This document shows, piece by piece, positions 1-8,702 of a DNA stretch of 64,000 nucleotides (positions within the stretch are counted from its first letter, which is position 1; every line of letters starts with the position of its first letter). The stretch is taken from positions 184,267 to 248,266 of the forward strand of contig NZ_JACIDU010000005.1 of NCBI RefSeq assembly GCF_014196535.1, given 5' to 3'. The notes beneath the pieces were generated by a model. It was not told the DNA's origin. It did not search any database and worked only from the letters and a program-made list of their open reading frames with translations. The DNA comes from Allorhizobium borbori. GTDB lineage: Bacteria; Pseudomonadota; Alphaproteobacteria; Rhizobiales; Rhizobiaceae. Made by a program: the position numbers and the translations under genes.

Positions 1-308
1 GTCCCATTACGGCTTGCTCCTGATGTCGGCCCCGTGCCGGACTGCCCTTCTTTTCGCTGCGGTCTGAACCGGCGTCCGGTCGTTTCAAGGCCGCTTTCGC
101 GCCGCGGGGCGGCCGACCCAGCCTCTCTGCGCGAGGGCAGGCTCGCGGTCTGCTCAGGTCAAGACCTGCTGGCCTGCAACCCTGCCCTGCTGGTTCAGCC
201 GGATCGGACCTGTGAAGCCGCCCGTCCCTTGCCGGTTCTGGTCGTCCGCATCGAAGGGCAGACCGGCACGGGGCCGGAACCGCTTCGGAAGCCACGGAAG
301 GAACAGAC
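1..308. other. Leading stretch without a supported gene
   Basis: I see no convincing gene here. Open frames exist on both strands, but their composition looks like G+C-rich chance reading and none has recognisable motifs. The last 15 bases hold a purine-rich ribosome binding site (GGAAGGAAC) for the gene that starts at 309. Confidence 0.4.
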
Positions 309-896
309 ATGGCCAAGCCCTCAACCCCCAACCGCTCCAATCCTCGGTCGACGCAATCCCGCCGCGGCACCACCCTCGAAATGGTCCGCCTCTCCTGCCC
401 TGACGCCACGCAGGCGCAGAAGATCGCCGAGAGCTTCGGCACGGCAGTCGTCGACAGCGATGGCATTCGCAGCCTCCACGAGCGGCTGATCGTCGAGACC
501 GCCGAAAGCCTTTCCGAGGGCCTTGGCGAAAAAGCGATGCAGATCCACCTCCAGCGCATCGTCGGAGCATTCGTCGGATCCGCGCATGGCGCCGGACAGT
601 TCTACTCCCGCGCCGTCACGGAGGCGCGTGATGCTACCGCCAAGGCATCGAATGATCTCCGCGACGAGGATCTCGACGGTCCGGTCGGCTATGACAGCGG
701 CGCCCAGCGCAAGCGGGAGTTCGCCGCCGACATGGGTGTCCAGTCCCACGCGCTGCGCATGGCGGCCGAAGGGGCTGTGGCCGCCTACGAACAGGTGGTC
801 GGTGAGAGCTGGAAGCCGTTCGACCGGCCGGTCGAGAACCCCGGCGCGTCGCTCGACCGCAAGGCGGCCGAAGCACAGATGGCTGCTCTCGGATGA
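309..896 (+). CDS. Conserved plasmid hypothetical protein, 195 aa
   Basis: I do not recognise a named family. The start is the ATG at 309, preceded by GGAAGGAAC at good spacing. The product is soluble, acidic overall and rich in alanine and glutamate, with no signal peptide or membrane segment. The first 25 residues are basic and Ser/Pro/Thr-rich and look disordered; the remainder is predicted by eye to be helical. It is followed by a clear terminator at 940-969, so it appears to be monocistronic. Its position next to ardC and a DUF736 gene fits the block of small conserved genes found on rhizobial conjugative plasmids, but function cannot be inferred. Confidence 0.7.
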   Translation: MAKPSTPNRSNPRSTQSRRGTTLEMVRLSCPDATQAQKIAESFGTAVVDSDGIRSLHERLIVETAESLSEGLGEKAMQIHLQRIVGAFVGSAHGAGQFYSRAVTEARDATAKASNDLRDEDLDGPVGYDSGAQRKREFAADMGVQSHALRMAAEGAVAAYEQVVGESWKPFDRPVENPGASLDRKAAEAQMAALG

Positions 897-939
897 CACC
901 ATCGGCGGGGGCAACGCCCCGCCCACTCTCTCTTACCCG

Positions 940-969
940 AAAGGCCGGGCCTGCAGGCTCCGGCCTTTT
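940..969 (+). terminator. Rho-independent terminator
   Basis: Stem AAAGGCCGG (940-948) pairs with CCGGCCTTT (960-968) across an 11-base loop and is followed by T residues. It lies 44 bases after the stop of the 195-aa gene. The A-tract on the other side would let it also work on the minus strand. Confidence 0.75.
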
Positions 970-1175
970 CTTGTGTCGAAAATGAAGGCTGAAGACGTGC
1001 CTGTCGCGGCCCGTCCCGCTCGGCGGTCCTGCAGGAGCCGGGCGCCCTTGCAACGGCTTCGCCGTCCTCCACGCTGTTGCGGCCGTTCCGGTGCATGGGC
1101 GCACCATCGGCCCCTGACCTCGGACCTCCGTGACGGGCCGCGATAGGCGCGGTCCTGAGAAAAGGAGAAGAAGGC

Positions 1176-1569
1176 ATGACAAAAAAAGCGGAATCTGAGC
1201 GTGTCGACATCTACACGCGGATCACAGATCGGATCGTCGAGGATCTCGAACAGGGCGTGCGTCCCTGGATGAAACCATGGAGCGCCGCCAATACCGATGG
1301 GCGGATCACCCGGCCGGTGAGACACAGCGGCCTGCCCTATTCGGGCATGAACGTGCTGCTCCTCTGGTCGGAGCAGATGTCTCGCGGCTTCTCTTCCTCG
1401 ATGTGGATGACCTTCAAGCACGCCCTGGAACTGGGCGGGTCCGTGCGGAAAGGCGAAACGGGCTCGACGGTCGTCTTCGCCAGCCGCTTCACCAAGTCGG
1501 TGGCCGACGGAAACGGCAATGATGTCGATCGGGAAATCCCGTTCCTGAAGGCATATTCGGTGTTCAATA
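1176..1569 (+). pseudogene. ardC: ardC-like antirestriction gene, 5' part
   Basis: The first 131 codons of an ArdC-type antirestriction protein (DUF1738/zincin-like family), which in relatives protects incoming plasmid DNA from restriction and binds single-stranded DNA. The start ATG at 1176 follows AAAAGGAG. The frame reads through the family pattern around residues 20-60 (W-x-K-P-W, then a G-x-x-Y-x-G-x-N motif) and reaches SVFN, where a group II intron begins with GTGCG at 1570. The unspliced frame stops at 1580. Joining 1569 to 4131 gives FN-I-EQI in frame, exactly the expected family sequence. Without splicing only a truncated 134-aa peptide is made. The gene is also split further downstream by a RIT element, so it is almost certainly inactive. 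Confidence 0.85.
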
Positions 1570-1841
1570 GTGCGCCGTAACGGCGAAAGTATGGGAGTGT
1601 CACGATGAGTGAATGAGCTTGCTGGGATAGCTCATGCCTGCCGAACTCACCTCGATCGGCAACGATTGTGACTCCGAAAGGAGCGGGGAACAATAGCATG
1701 TTCGGAAAAGGCCCAAAGCATCAAAGTCGTTTGCGATGCGGCGGGTCAGGGCAAGATGTGTATGGTGAAAGCTGTATTGCCTGAACCCTAGTTTGCAGCG
1801 GCCTACAACCGGAGCGGTGTCGTAGAACGACTGACACGGCA

Positions 1842-1870
1842 CACCGAATGGACAGAGGACAGGGTGTTGA
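1842..1870 (+). other. Intron exon-binding sites EBS2 and EBS1
   Basis: CACCGAAT at 1842-1849 is the exact reverse complement of exon bases 1555-1562 (ATTCGGTG), giving an EBS2-IBS2 pair. TGTTGA at 1865-1870 pairs with the last six exon bases TCAATA (1564-1569) with a single wobble, giving EBS1-IBS1. The two sites lie about 270-300 bases into the intron, where domain I normally presents them. They define the retrohoming target. Confidence 0.8.
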
Positions 1871-2192
1871 GGTCCTCCAACCCCGATATCGGGAAAGCCA
1901 GCCCATTCGGCGCATCCTCCATCGGAGGGGTAAGTGAACGAACGGGGCACCTAACCACATCGTATCTCCCGCTTTCGTAATTACGGGATGCCCTAAGCAG
2001 GCATCGGCTCTGCTGATGACCTGTATGGGTACGGAGCCGTCATAGTACTCAAATGCCCGGAGTAATGACCGGGACAGCCGAAATCATCGGATGGTCGAGA
2101 ATATAAGCTCAGGGCAACTTGGGCGAAAATTCTGCGGATCAGGGGAAGGACGGCAGCGACTACGATCCAAAACCTTGCGAAGAGGTGTGCTA

Positions 2193-4109
2193 ATGCTGCC
2201 AGATACTATCAAAAGGGCTGTTGGATCGCTCCCGATCATTGTTAGGTCGGGTCGGCGGGTCAATGGGCTCTATCGCCTTATGAAGGCTCCGCTCCTTTGG
2301 GAGCAAGCCTACCATAAAATCGCACAGAACAAGGGTGCGATGACGCCGGGCGTTGACGGACAGACCTTTGACGGCTTCACGTCGGAAAAGATACGTTCGA
2401 TCATCGAGCGGCTGGCGAACGGGACCTATCGTCCGCAACCAGTACGTCGGGTGTACATTCCCAAAGCCAACGGCAAGAAAAGGCCGCTTGGCGTGCCGAC
2501 GACGGAAGACCGCTTGGTCCAGGAGGTTGTTCGAATTCTTCTGGAGCAAATCTATGAGCCGCTGTTCTCGCAGCACTCTCATGGATTCAGACCGAACCGA
2601 TCCTGTCATACTGCGCTGGAGAACATCCGTGCGGTGTGGACAGGGGTGAAATGGCTGGTCGATGTCGATGTGGTCGGATACTTCGACAACATTGATCACG
2701 ACGTCCTCATTGGCTTGCTTGAAAAACGTATCCACGACAGCCGATTCATCGGCTTGATCCGTGGAATGTTGAAAGCGGGCTATATGGAGGATTGGGTTTA
2801 TCACCGAACCTACAGCGGCACCCCACAGGGCGGTATTGTCTCCCCTATACTGGCAAACATCTACCTCCATGAACTCGACGAGTACATGGAATCGAAGGTC
2901 ACAGCCTACCATAGGGGCGGGAAACGTGTTCCATCGGTCGAAGGCCGACGGATCATGAATCGTCTGACGCGGCTTCGTAAGCAAGTGGATCAGCTTCGTC
3001 TTGATCGAGGCGATGATGATGCAGAGATCAAATCCAAATTGGAGGAGATCAGTCGGCTGAAGGCGGAACGTTTGACTGTGCCCGCCACCGACGCATTCGA
3101 TCCGAATTACAAGCGGCTCCGCTACTGCCGTTATGCTGATGACTTCTTGATCGGCATAATTGGCAGCAAAGACGATGCGCGACAGATCATGGAAGAGGTG
3201 AGGACATTCCTCTCCAAAAACCTGAAACTGAGCGTATCGGATGAGAAGAGCGGCATCCGCAAGGCTTCGGACGGAGCGCGTTTCCTTGGATACGATGTCA
3301 GGACATCGACCAACCGCAATCCGCACAAGGCGACCTTTTATGGTCGTCCAGCACTGCGGCGAGGGTTGGCAGATCGTTTGAAGCTGAATGTCCCAAGGGA
3401 AAAGGTGGTCCGGTTTGTCAATGGCAAAGGATGGGGCGACTACGATGCCTTTCGTCCTCGCCACCGTCCCGCTTTGACATTGGCGAGTGACGTCGAAATT
3501 GTCATGGCCTACAACGCTGAATGGAGAGGCTTCGCAAATTACTATGCGCTTGCCGATGATGTGAAACGCAAGCTCAATAAGGGCGGGTACTTTGCCCTGA
3601 TGAGCTGCGTCAAAACCATCGCAGCAAAGCACAAAACGTCTGCGAGGGAAATCTTCTCCAAGATGCGCCGAGGGCAAGACTTCTTCGTTCGCTTCCAAGT
3701 CGGAGAGGAACCCCGAGAGATCAAGATCTGGCAGCTGAAGGACCTGAAGTGCGAACCGCGAAAATGGGGTGACATTGATCGCCCACAATCATCAAAGTTC
3801 GTGTTCAGCAGGACAGAAATGGTCGAACGCCTCAACGCGCAGAAATGTACCAGATGCGGTCGAACAGATCTTCCATGTGAAATCCATCATGTCAGAAAGA
3901 TCGCGGAAATGGAGAAAGCAGGGCTTGCCCGGTACATGCCGGCGGCACGATTACGCAAGCGCATTGTGCTTTGCCAGCCCTGCCATCGCTCCGTCCATGC
4001 TGCTGGCCAAGTTGACCAACGACGAGATGGAACACGTAGTCGTGGAGAGCCGGATGCGCTGAAAGGTGCAAGTCCGGTTCGGAGGGGGGCTGAGCCGCGT
4101 CCTCATTGA
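2193..4109 (+). CDS. ltrA: Group II intron reverse transcriptase / maturase with HNH domain
   Basis: The intron-encoded protein that aids splicing and reverse-transcribes the intron into new sites. I choose ATG 2193 (after AGAGGTG) over the in-frame 2091 start; this gives 638 residues. The N-terminal half is a reverse transcriptase with the conserved blocks leading to the catalytic YADD motif (about residue 312). The maturase X region follows. The C-terminus holds an HNH endonuclease zinc-type pattern, C-T-R-C-G then IHH and C-Q-P-C-H, about residues 550-605. The reading frame does not stop before domain V but runs through it and ends at 4109, inside or just before domain VI, which is unusual. 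It has no visible frameshift and may be active. Confidence 0.93.
   Translation: MLPDTIKRAVGSLPIIVRSGRRVNGLYRLMKAPLLWEQAYHKIAQNKGAMTPGVDGQTFDGFTSEKIRSIIERLANGTYRPQPVRRVYIPKANGKKRPLGVPTTEDRLVQEVVRILLEQIYEPLFSQHSHGFRPNRSCHTALENIRAVWTGVKWLVDVDVVGYFDNIDHDVLIGLLEKRIHDSRFIGLIRGMLKAGYMEDWVYHRTYSGTPQGGIVSPILANIYLHELDEYMESKVTAYHRGGKRVPSVEGRRIMNRLTRLRKQVDQLRLDRGDDDAEIKSKLEEISRLKAERLTVPATDAFDPNYKRLRYCRYADDFLIGIIGSKDDARQIMEEVRTFLSKNLKLSVSDEKSGIRKASDGARFLGYDVRTSTNRNPHKATFYGRPALRRGLADRLKLNVPREKVVRFVNGKGWGDYDAFRPRHRPALTLASDVEIVMAYNAEWRGFANYYALADDVKRKLNKGGYFALMSCVKTIAAKHKTSAREIFSKMRRGQDFFVRFQVGEEPREIKIWQLKDLKCEPRKWGDIDRPQSSKFVFSRTEMVERLNAQKCTRCGRTDLPCEIHHVRKIAEMEKAGLARYMPAARLRKRIVLCQPCHRSVHAAGQVDQRRDGTRSRGEPDALKGASPVRRGAEPRPH
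4047..4080 (+). ncRNA. Group II intron domain V
   Basis: A 34-base hairpin, GAGCCGG...CCGGTTC, with the internal bulge and GAAA-type apical loop typical of the catalytic domain V of bacterial group II introns. It sits 50 bases before the intron 3' end. It overlaps the last codons of the maturase frame. Confidence 0.88.
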
Positions 4110-4130
4110 GGCGCCGCCAGCCTACCCTAC

Positions 4131-4366
4131 TCGAGCAGATCGATGGTTTGCCTGACACCTATTATGCCCCGCCAGCAAAGGTACGGGATCCTGTCGAGCG
4201 CATCGAGAGCGCCGATCGCTTCTTCAAAGCGACGGGCGCAGTCATCCGCCACGGCGGCAACCAGGCCTACTACTCGCCGGTCATGGACTATATCCAGATG
4301 CCGCCCTTCGAGGCGTTTCGCGATGCTGCCGGATACGCGGCCGTCCTCAGCCATGAGGCGACACAT
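4131..4366 (+). pseudogene. ardC: ardC-like gene, middle part
   Basis: The second coding segment of the interrupted antirestriction gene. After the intron the frame reads EQIDGLPDTYY and continues to the metalloprotease-like motif LSHEATH (about 4346-4366), the first half of the zinc-binding signature. At codon H the sequence changes into the terminal repeat of a RIT element. The segment carries about 78 codons. It restores the family sequence only when joined to 7735 onward, where the next residues are W-T-A-A-E-H-R. Confidence 0.85.
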
Positions 4367-4393
4367 AATGCCGTGATCCGTATTATGCCGCAT
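4364..4393 (+). repeat. RIT left terminal inverted repeat
   Basis: Thirty bases beginning CATAATGCCG. It matches the reverse complement of 7674-7703 with two mismatches. It is itself made of two opposed copies of a TTATGCCG/CGGCATAA-like half-site, and a further CGGCATAA copy lies at 4440-4447 ahead of the first recombinase gene. Confidence 0.85.
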
Positions 4394-4482
4394 CTCTTTG
4401 AGAACCCGCGGCCTGCAAGGTGATCGCGTCAATCGCGTTCGGCATAATCTTCGTGGCTCCAACAACAAGGAGCACACGAAAG

Positions 4483-5691
4483 ATGCCTGCAATTCTGAAC
4501 ACCTGCATCGAGCCCTACCTGGACTCGTTTACCCAGCGTCTCGTCGCCGCCGATTATAAGGCGCCGACCATCAAAGAGTACCGGTCGATCATTCGAAGGC
4601 TTGGCCAGGTGATGGATGCGGAAGGGGTAAAGCCTTCAAAACTCACGCTAGACACGGCCGATCGGCTAGGACGGACTTTGCCGCGTAGGTATTACCAGAG
4701 TGTCCGCCCTCACAAACTCGCACATCGGTTTGCCCAGCATCTGATCGACATCGGAGTGGTAGAGGCCACGGCGCCAACCCAAGCGCAGATCGCGCGGGCC
4801 GACTTGTTGGCAAGGTTCGAAACCTATCTCGTCAAACAACGAGGTCTCAGCCAGCGGACGATCTATCACTCGCTGCGCTTTGCCAACCGTTTCCTCGACT
4901 ACCGCTTCGGAGAAACGACGATCGATATCGGTTGCTTGCGTCCCGCCGATGCGATCGGGTTCGTGGAGCATGCCCTGGCAAGTGCGCGCCGCGACAAAAC
5001 GATTGGAACGCATGTTCGGACTTTCCTCCAATATCTGTTTGCATGTGGAGCCACGTCGACCAATCTGGCGCTGAGCGTGCCGAAAACGGCAAAGTCGTGG
5101 AGCCCGCGACTGCCAAGACATCTGTCGCCAGATGGTGTTGAAGCGGTCCTGGCCAATGTGCGCAACAATCCAAGGCACGGCGCACGGGACTATGCGATGC
5201 TGCTGCTGATGGCCCGGCTCGGGTTGAGAGCAGTCGAGGTCATGGCAATCCAACTCGACGACATCGATTGGCGCGCGGGCGAACTTATGGTGCGCGGCAA
5301 GGGCAAGCTGCACGACCGGTTACCGATCTCGATGGAGGTCGGCGATGCGCTCAGCCGCTACCTTCGCGAAGAGAGAGGCCCGGCGACATGCCGCGCGATG
5401 TTTGTCACCCATCGCGCGCCGCATCGACCGTTCAGAGATAGCCAGATCGTCAACAACGTCCTCAAAGAGGCATTGAGGGCAACCGGCCAGAAGCCGGTGA
5501 CACCCTATGTGGGATCGCACCTGCTCCGCCATAGTCTTGCGACCCAATTGGTGAACACGGGGGCTTCGCTGGATGAAATCGGCGACGTGTTGCGACACCG
5601 ATCACGAACATCGACGATGATCTATGCACGCCTCGACATTGAAGGCTTGCGATCGATCGCACAGCCTTGGCCAGTGGCGGGATGTGTGTGA
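4483..5691 (+). CDS. ritA: RIT tyrosine recombinase A (402 aa)
   Basis: The first of the three site-specific recombinases of the element. Phage-integrase family: an N-terminal SAM-like core-binding region (two helical blocks, about residues 15-210) and a C-terminal catalytic domain. The catalytic arginine is in LGLRAVEV, the H-x-x-R box is HLLRH, the second histidine position is in VLRHRS and the nucleophile tyrosine is in MIYAR. The ATG at 4483 is chosen because AAGGAG lies 10 bases upstream; the longer frame from 4420 would start inside the terminal repeat region. It ends in TGATG, coupling it to the next gene. Confidence 0.9.
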   Translation: MPAILNTCIEPYLDSFTQRLVAADYKAPTIKEYRSIIRRLGQVMDAEGVKPSKLTLDTADRLGRTLPRRYYQSVRPHKLAHRFAQHLIDIGVVEATAPTQAQIARADLLARFETYLVKQRGLSQRTIYHSLRFANRFLDYRFGETTIDIGCLRPADAIGFVEHALASARRDKTIGTHVRTFLQYLFACGATSTNLALSVPKTAKSWSPRLPRHLSPDGVEAVLANVRNNPRHGARDYAMLLLMARLGLRAVEVMAIQLDDIDWRAGELMVRGKGKLHDRLPISMEVGDALSRYLREERGPATCRAMFVTHRAPHRPFRDSQIVNNVLKEALRATGQKPVTPYVGSHLLRHSLATQLVNTGASLDEIGDVLRHRSRTSTMIYARLDIEGLRSIAQPWPVAGCV

Positions 5692-6632
5692 TGAGCCTCA
5701 CCATCCAACTCGACCGCTATCTGAGTGTCAGGCGCAGCCTGGGCTATGATCTTGGCACCGCTGCTCGCATCCTTCGTCGCTTCACCCGGTTCGCTGACCG
5801 CGAGGGCGCCACACATGTCGACACGGCGTTGTTCCTGCGTTGGCACGCCACCCTGGCTGAGGCCTGTTCCTCGACCAGAGGAGCGAGGCTGACTGCTGTA
5901 CGTCTGTTTGCACAGTGGCTCAGCAGCTTCGATCCAGCTCATGAGGTGCCCAGCAGAGGACTGTTACCAAGCTCGATCCGACGGTCGCGTCCACACATTT
6001 ACAGCGACGATGAAATCAGAACAATCATCGCTGCCGCCAAAGAACTGCCGTCGGTCTACGGTCTGCGAGGCCTGACCTGCTCCACTCTGTTCGGGCTCAT
6101 CGCGGTTACTGGTCTTCGTATCAGCGAGGCGTTGGCGCTTGACCGGGATGACATCGACACATTGAACGGTGTGCTGCGGGTACGGCAGGGCAAGCTTGGC
6201 AAAGAGCGCTTGCTACCGCTCCATCTCAGCGTCGTCACGCACCTGATCGATTATCTTGTCGAACGGGACCGGCTAATAGGCCATCCTGTCGCGCCGCTGT
6301 TCGTCACCGACAAAGCTTCACGGCTCACCGACTGCGGGGCCCGATACAGCTTTGCGCGGGCATGTCAGGACGCCGGGCTCAGAACCCATCAACCACACTG
6401 CAAACATGGACGGGGACCGCGCGTTCACGATCTTCGCCACAGCTTCGCGGTGAAGACGATGGTCCAGTGGTACCGTACCGGCAAAGACCCGGCACGCGAG
6501 ATGATCCGGCTGACTACCTATCTCGGTCACGGCAGTCCTGCCAACACGTATTGGTATCTGGAAGCAGTGCCAGAATTGCTCGGTCTGGCAATGGCGCGAG
6601 CGACATCCGGCGATGGGGAGACACGTCGATGA
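5691..6632 (+). CDS. ritB: RIT tyrosine recombinase B (313 aa)
   Basis: The second recombinase, starting at the A of the previous gene's TGA (TGATG overlap), so translation is coupled. Catalytic features visible: TGLRISEAL (first arginine), HDLRHSFAV (H-x-x-R box), YLGHGSP (histidine) and the tyrosine in the NTYWYL segment. The product is shorter than its neighbours. All three proteins are expected to be needed together for RIT movement. Confidence 0.9.
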   Translation: MSLTIQLDRYLSVRRSLGYDLGTAARILRRFTRFADREGATHVDTALFLRWHATLAEACSSTRGARLTAVRLFAQWLSSFDPAHEVPSRGLLPSSIRRSRPHIYSDDEIRTIIAAAKELPSVYGLRGLTCSTLFGLIAVTGLRISEALALDRDDIDTLNGVLRVRQGKLGKERLLPLHLSVVTHLIDYLVERDRLIGHPVAPLFVTDKASRLTDCGARYSFARACQDAGLRTHQPHCKHGRGPRVHDLRHSFAVKTMVQWYRTGKDPAREMIRLTTYLGHGSPANTYWYLEAVPELLGLAMARATSGDGETRR

Positions 6633-7618
6633 GTGTTACCACCTTGCCTTCTCTAATCCAGCGCTTCTTCACTGACCGGCTACGCATCCAGTTGGAAGCG
6701 AGCCCCCATACGATTGCCGGTTACCGGGATACGTTCCGACTTTTGTTGCGGTACGCAAGTGCACGACACGGCAAGCCGCCGGTCAAGTTGTTGATCGAGG
6801 ATATTGACGCCGATCTGGTTGCCGACTTCCTCGTCTATACGGAGACCGCCCGAGGCAACAGCGCACGCAGCAGGAACACCAGGCTCGCCGCGATCAGATC
6901 CTTCTTCCGCTATGTCGCGATAATCGACCCGACTTGGCTGCTGCAATGCCAGCGCATCCTCGCCATGCCGAACAAGCGCTATGTGCGGCGGGAGGTGACG
7001 TTCCTCGACACCAATGAAATCGCTGCCTTGCTGGCAGCGCCTGACCGGAAGACATGGGCGGGGCGACGCGACCATGCCCTGTTGTTACTCGCGGTACAAA
7101 CCGGGCTCAGGGCCTCCGAGCTGGTCGGTCTCAAGTGTGCTGACGTGGTGCTCGGATCCGGCGCACATATCCGCTGCATGGGAAAGGGCAGGAAGGAGCG
7201 CGCCACCCCGCTTCGCCGTGAAACGGCCAAGCTCCTGGCCGCTTGGATCGGGGACGGTGACAAGGGCAGGCCGCTATTCCCATCGATCAGAGGGGAGCCG
7301 CTGAGCCACGATGCCCTTGAGCATCTCGTGCGCAAACATTGCCTGACGGCATCACGCACGTGCCCCAGCATTGGCTGCAAGCGGGTTACGCCGCATACGC
7401 TGCGCCACAGTACGGCGATGGACCTGCTCCATCACGGCGTCGATCCTGCCGTGATCGCGCTCTGGCTTGGTCACGAAAACGTCGAGACTACCCAGATCTA
7501 CATCCATGCCGACATGCGAATGAAGGAAAAGGCGCTTGCCCGCGTCGCGGCCCCGGCCACGCCTTCGGGGCGGTTCAGGCCAGACGATAACCTACTCGCC
7601 TTCCTAGAAGGGCTCTGA
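6629..7618 (+). CDS. ritC: RIT tyrosine recombinase C (329 aa)
   Basis: The third recombinase, overlapping the second by four bases (ATGA). It is XerC/D-like in size: N-terminal core-binding domain (about residues 8-100) and catalytic domain with TGLRASELVGL, HTLRHSTAM, WLGHENVET and the tyrosine in QIYIHAD. The upstream in-frame extension to 6362 is a shadow inside the B gene and is not used. The stop is about 55 bases before the right terminal repeat. Confidence 0.9.
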   Translation: MSVTTLPSLIQRFFTDRLRIQLEASPHTIAGYRDTFRLLLRYASARHGKPPVKLLIEDIDADLVADFLVYTETARGNSARSRNTRLAAIRSFFRYVAIIDPTWLLQCQRILAMPNKRYVRREVTFLDTNEIAALLAAPDRKTWAGRRDHALLLLAVQTGLRASELVGLKCADVVLGSGAHIRCMGKGRKERATPLRRETAKLLAAWIGDGDKGRPLFPSIRGEPLSHDALEHLVRKHCLTASRTCPSIGCKRVTPHTLRHSTAMDLLHHGVDPAVIALWLGHENVETTQIYIHADMRMKEKALARVAAPATPSGRFRPDDNLLAFLEGL

Positions 7619-7673
7619 TTATCCCGAACAGCCGCATGGCCGAAACCAGGCTAACAGGGCTCCAACGGAGGCC

Positions 7674-7727
7674 ATGCGGCATAATCCGGATCGCGGCATT
7701 ATGCCCGTTATGCCGATATCGGCATAA
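7674..7727 (+). repeat. RIT right terminal repeat and adjoining palindrome
   Basis: 7674-7703 is the inverted partner of 4364-4393. It is followed after four bases by TTATGCCGATATCGGCATAA (7708-7727), a perfect 20-base palindrome built from the same half-site. The palindrome probably represents a recombinase binding pair at the outer end of the element. Confidence 0.82.
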
Positions 7728-7728
7728 G

Positions 7729-8028
7729 ACCCACTGGACAGCGGCTGAACATCGGGTCGGACGTGATCTTTCTCGATATGCCAAGGACCGGACGGATCGC
7801 GCCCGCGAAGAACTTATCGCGGAACTCGGCAGCTGCTTCCTCTGCGCCGATCTTGGCATCGCGCCGGAGCTCGAGCCACGGCCGGATCACGCATCCTATC
7901 TGCAATCGTGGCTATCGGTCCTTGCCTACGACAAGCGGGCGATCTTCCAGGCGGCGGCCCATGCGCAGCGCGCTGTGAGCTTCCTGCATTCCTTGCAGCC
8001 GGAAGCGGATTTGAGGGCTGCGGCCTGA
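7729..8028 (+). pseudogene. ardC: ardC-like gene, 3' part
   Basis: The last ArdC segment: T-H-W-T-A-A-E-H-R at 7729 onward completes the HExxH-type zinc region, followed by RVGRDLSRY, the YAxEELIAEL-like helix (here REELIAELGS), and the C-terminal YLQSWLSVL and DKRAIFQAAAHAQRA motifs typical of the family. The stop is at 8026-8028. Joined to the upstream parts it would give a 307-residue protein, the normal length for ArdC. In the present arrangement it lacks a start and is cut off by the RIT element. Confidence 0.85.
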
Positions 8029-8031
8029 CGC

Positions 8032-8205
8032 TCAGGCGCGGTCGGCACCACCGGTAGCGGCCGTGTCATCCATGTCGCGCTGGTCTTGAAGACCTTGTGC
8101 AATATCAGCATCCAGCCCTCCCCAGATCGACGGTTTTGCAACGTCGGGCTTTGGTTTGCGGGACGGTTTGCGCTCAATGATAAACGGCTTGGTCTGCTGA
8201 CGCAT
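8032..8205 (-). CDS. Possible small basic protein, 57 aa
   Basis: Starts at ATG 8205 with GGAAGA upstream on the minus strand. The product has a basic N-terminal half (RKPSRKPKPD) followed by the segment KPSIWGGLD and an acidic tail. I recall similar short basic proteins with a KPSIWG segment on rhizobial plasmids but cannot name a family. It is convergent with the 3' end of ardC. The longer in-frame start at 8271 is less likely. Uncertain. Confidence 0.45.
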   Translation of the reverse strand: MRQQTKPFIIERKPSRKPKPDVAKPSIWGGLDADIAQGLQDQRDMDDTAATGGADRA

Positions 8206-8702
8206 TGTTCTTCCAGGCTGCGATTCGCGTGTGCACGATATCGCACGCCGCATAGCGGGCAAGCCGGCCAATGTTTACGGTGTAGCGTTTCCCCAACTCA
8301 AGCATGCGGCGACGGCGGTGCGAGTGCGGCGATGGAACGGATGCCATTCGTGCCCAGGGCAAATCCGGTGGAACGCCATTGCCATATCCCTTCACGTCAG
8401 AGTTTCCGGCAACCCATCTGCGGGCTCGATGTGGCATGTCTGACCGGAGACCGGCTGCGCCTCGATCGTCTTCCCGCAACGACAAGGCACAGATTTCTTA
8501 CCCCGGATCCCTCACGGGTTCCTCCTCTCCCACTAACAAATCTGCGACTTGTCGCCCTCCATTTCATTGCGGCCCAATCGCCACCCCAGCGCGCGAGCGC
8601 GATGGGGACCCCGGCTGGGTGCGGTCCGATCGTCACCGGTCTTTGCGACAGCCATCGAGGCCGCGATGGGCGCGGCCCGAACACGAAAAAAGGAATACGA
8701 CA
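8206..8702. other. Non-coding stretch ahead of the DUF736 gene
   Basis: No supported gene. The open frames here show no motifs. The last 100 bases before 8703 should carry the promoter of the DUF736 gene; AAAAAAGGAATACG at 8688-8701 is its ribosome binding region. Confidence 0.4.

Larger units (their letters stand above)
1570..4130 (+). mobile_element. Group II intron with ORF, inserted in ardC
   Basis: A self-splicing retroelement of 2,561 bases. The 5' end is GTGCG at 1570 and the 3' end is CTAC at 4130. The interior encodes a reverse transcriptase/maturase, and domain V is visible at 4047-4080. The boundaries are supported three ways: exact restoration of the ArdC frame, an 8-base perfect exon-intron pairing (exon 1555-1562 with intron 1842-1849), and a second 6-base pairing (exon 1564-1569 with intron 1865-1870, one G-T wobble). 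The same strand as ardC is used, so splicing could have left ardC functional before the second insertion. Confidence 0.93.
4364..7727 (+). mobile_element. Recombinase-in-trio (RIT) element inserted in ardC
   Basis: Three adjacent, overlapping tyrosine recombinase genes of different lengths in the order of known RIT elements, flanked by inverted repeats. The left repeat (4364-4393) and right repeat (7674-7703) are 30 bases each with two mismatches. Outside the right repeat is a 20-base perfect palindrome (7708-7727). The element divides ardC exactly between the HEATH and HWTAAEHR parts of its zinc motif. Thr-His codons occur at both junctions (4361-4366 and 7729-7734), so the exact crossover lies within a few bases. 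Internal genes are intact, so the element may be mobile. Confidence 0.88.

Noticed and set aside
2190..3788. 532-codon open frame on the minus strand across the intron maturase
   Set aside because: It is antisense to a gene with full reverse-transcriptase motifs and shows no domain of its own.
8174..8485. 103-codon minus-strand frame ahead of the DUF736 gene
   Set aside because: It overlaps the better-supported 57-aa frame and has no start signal or motif.
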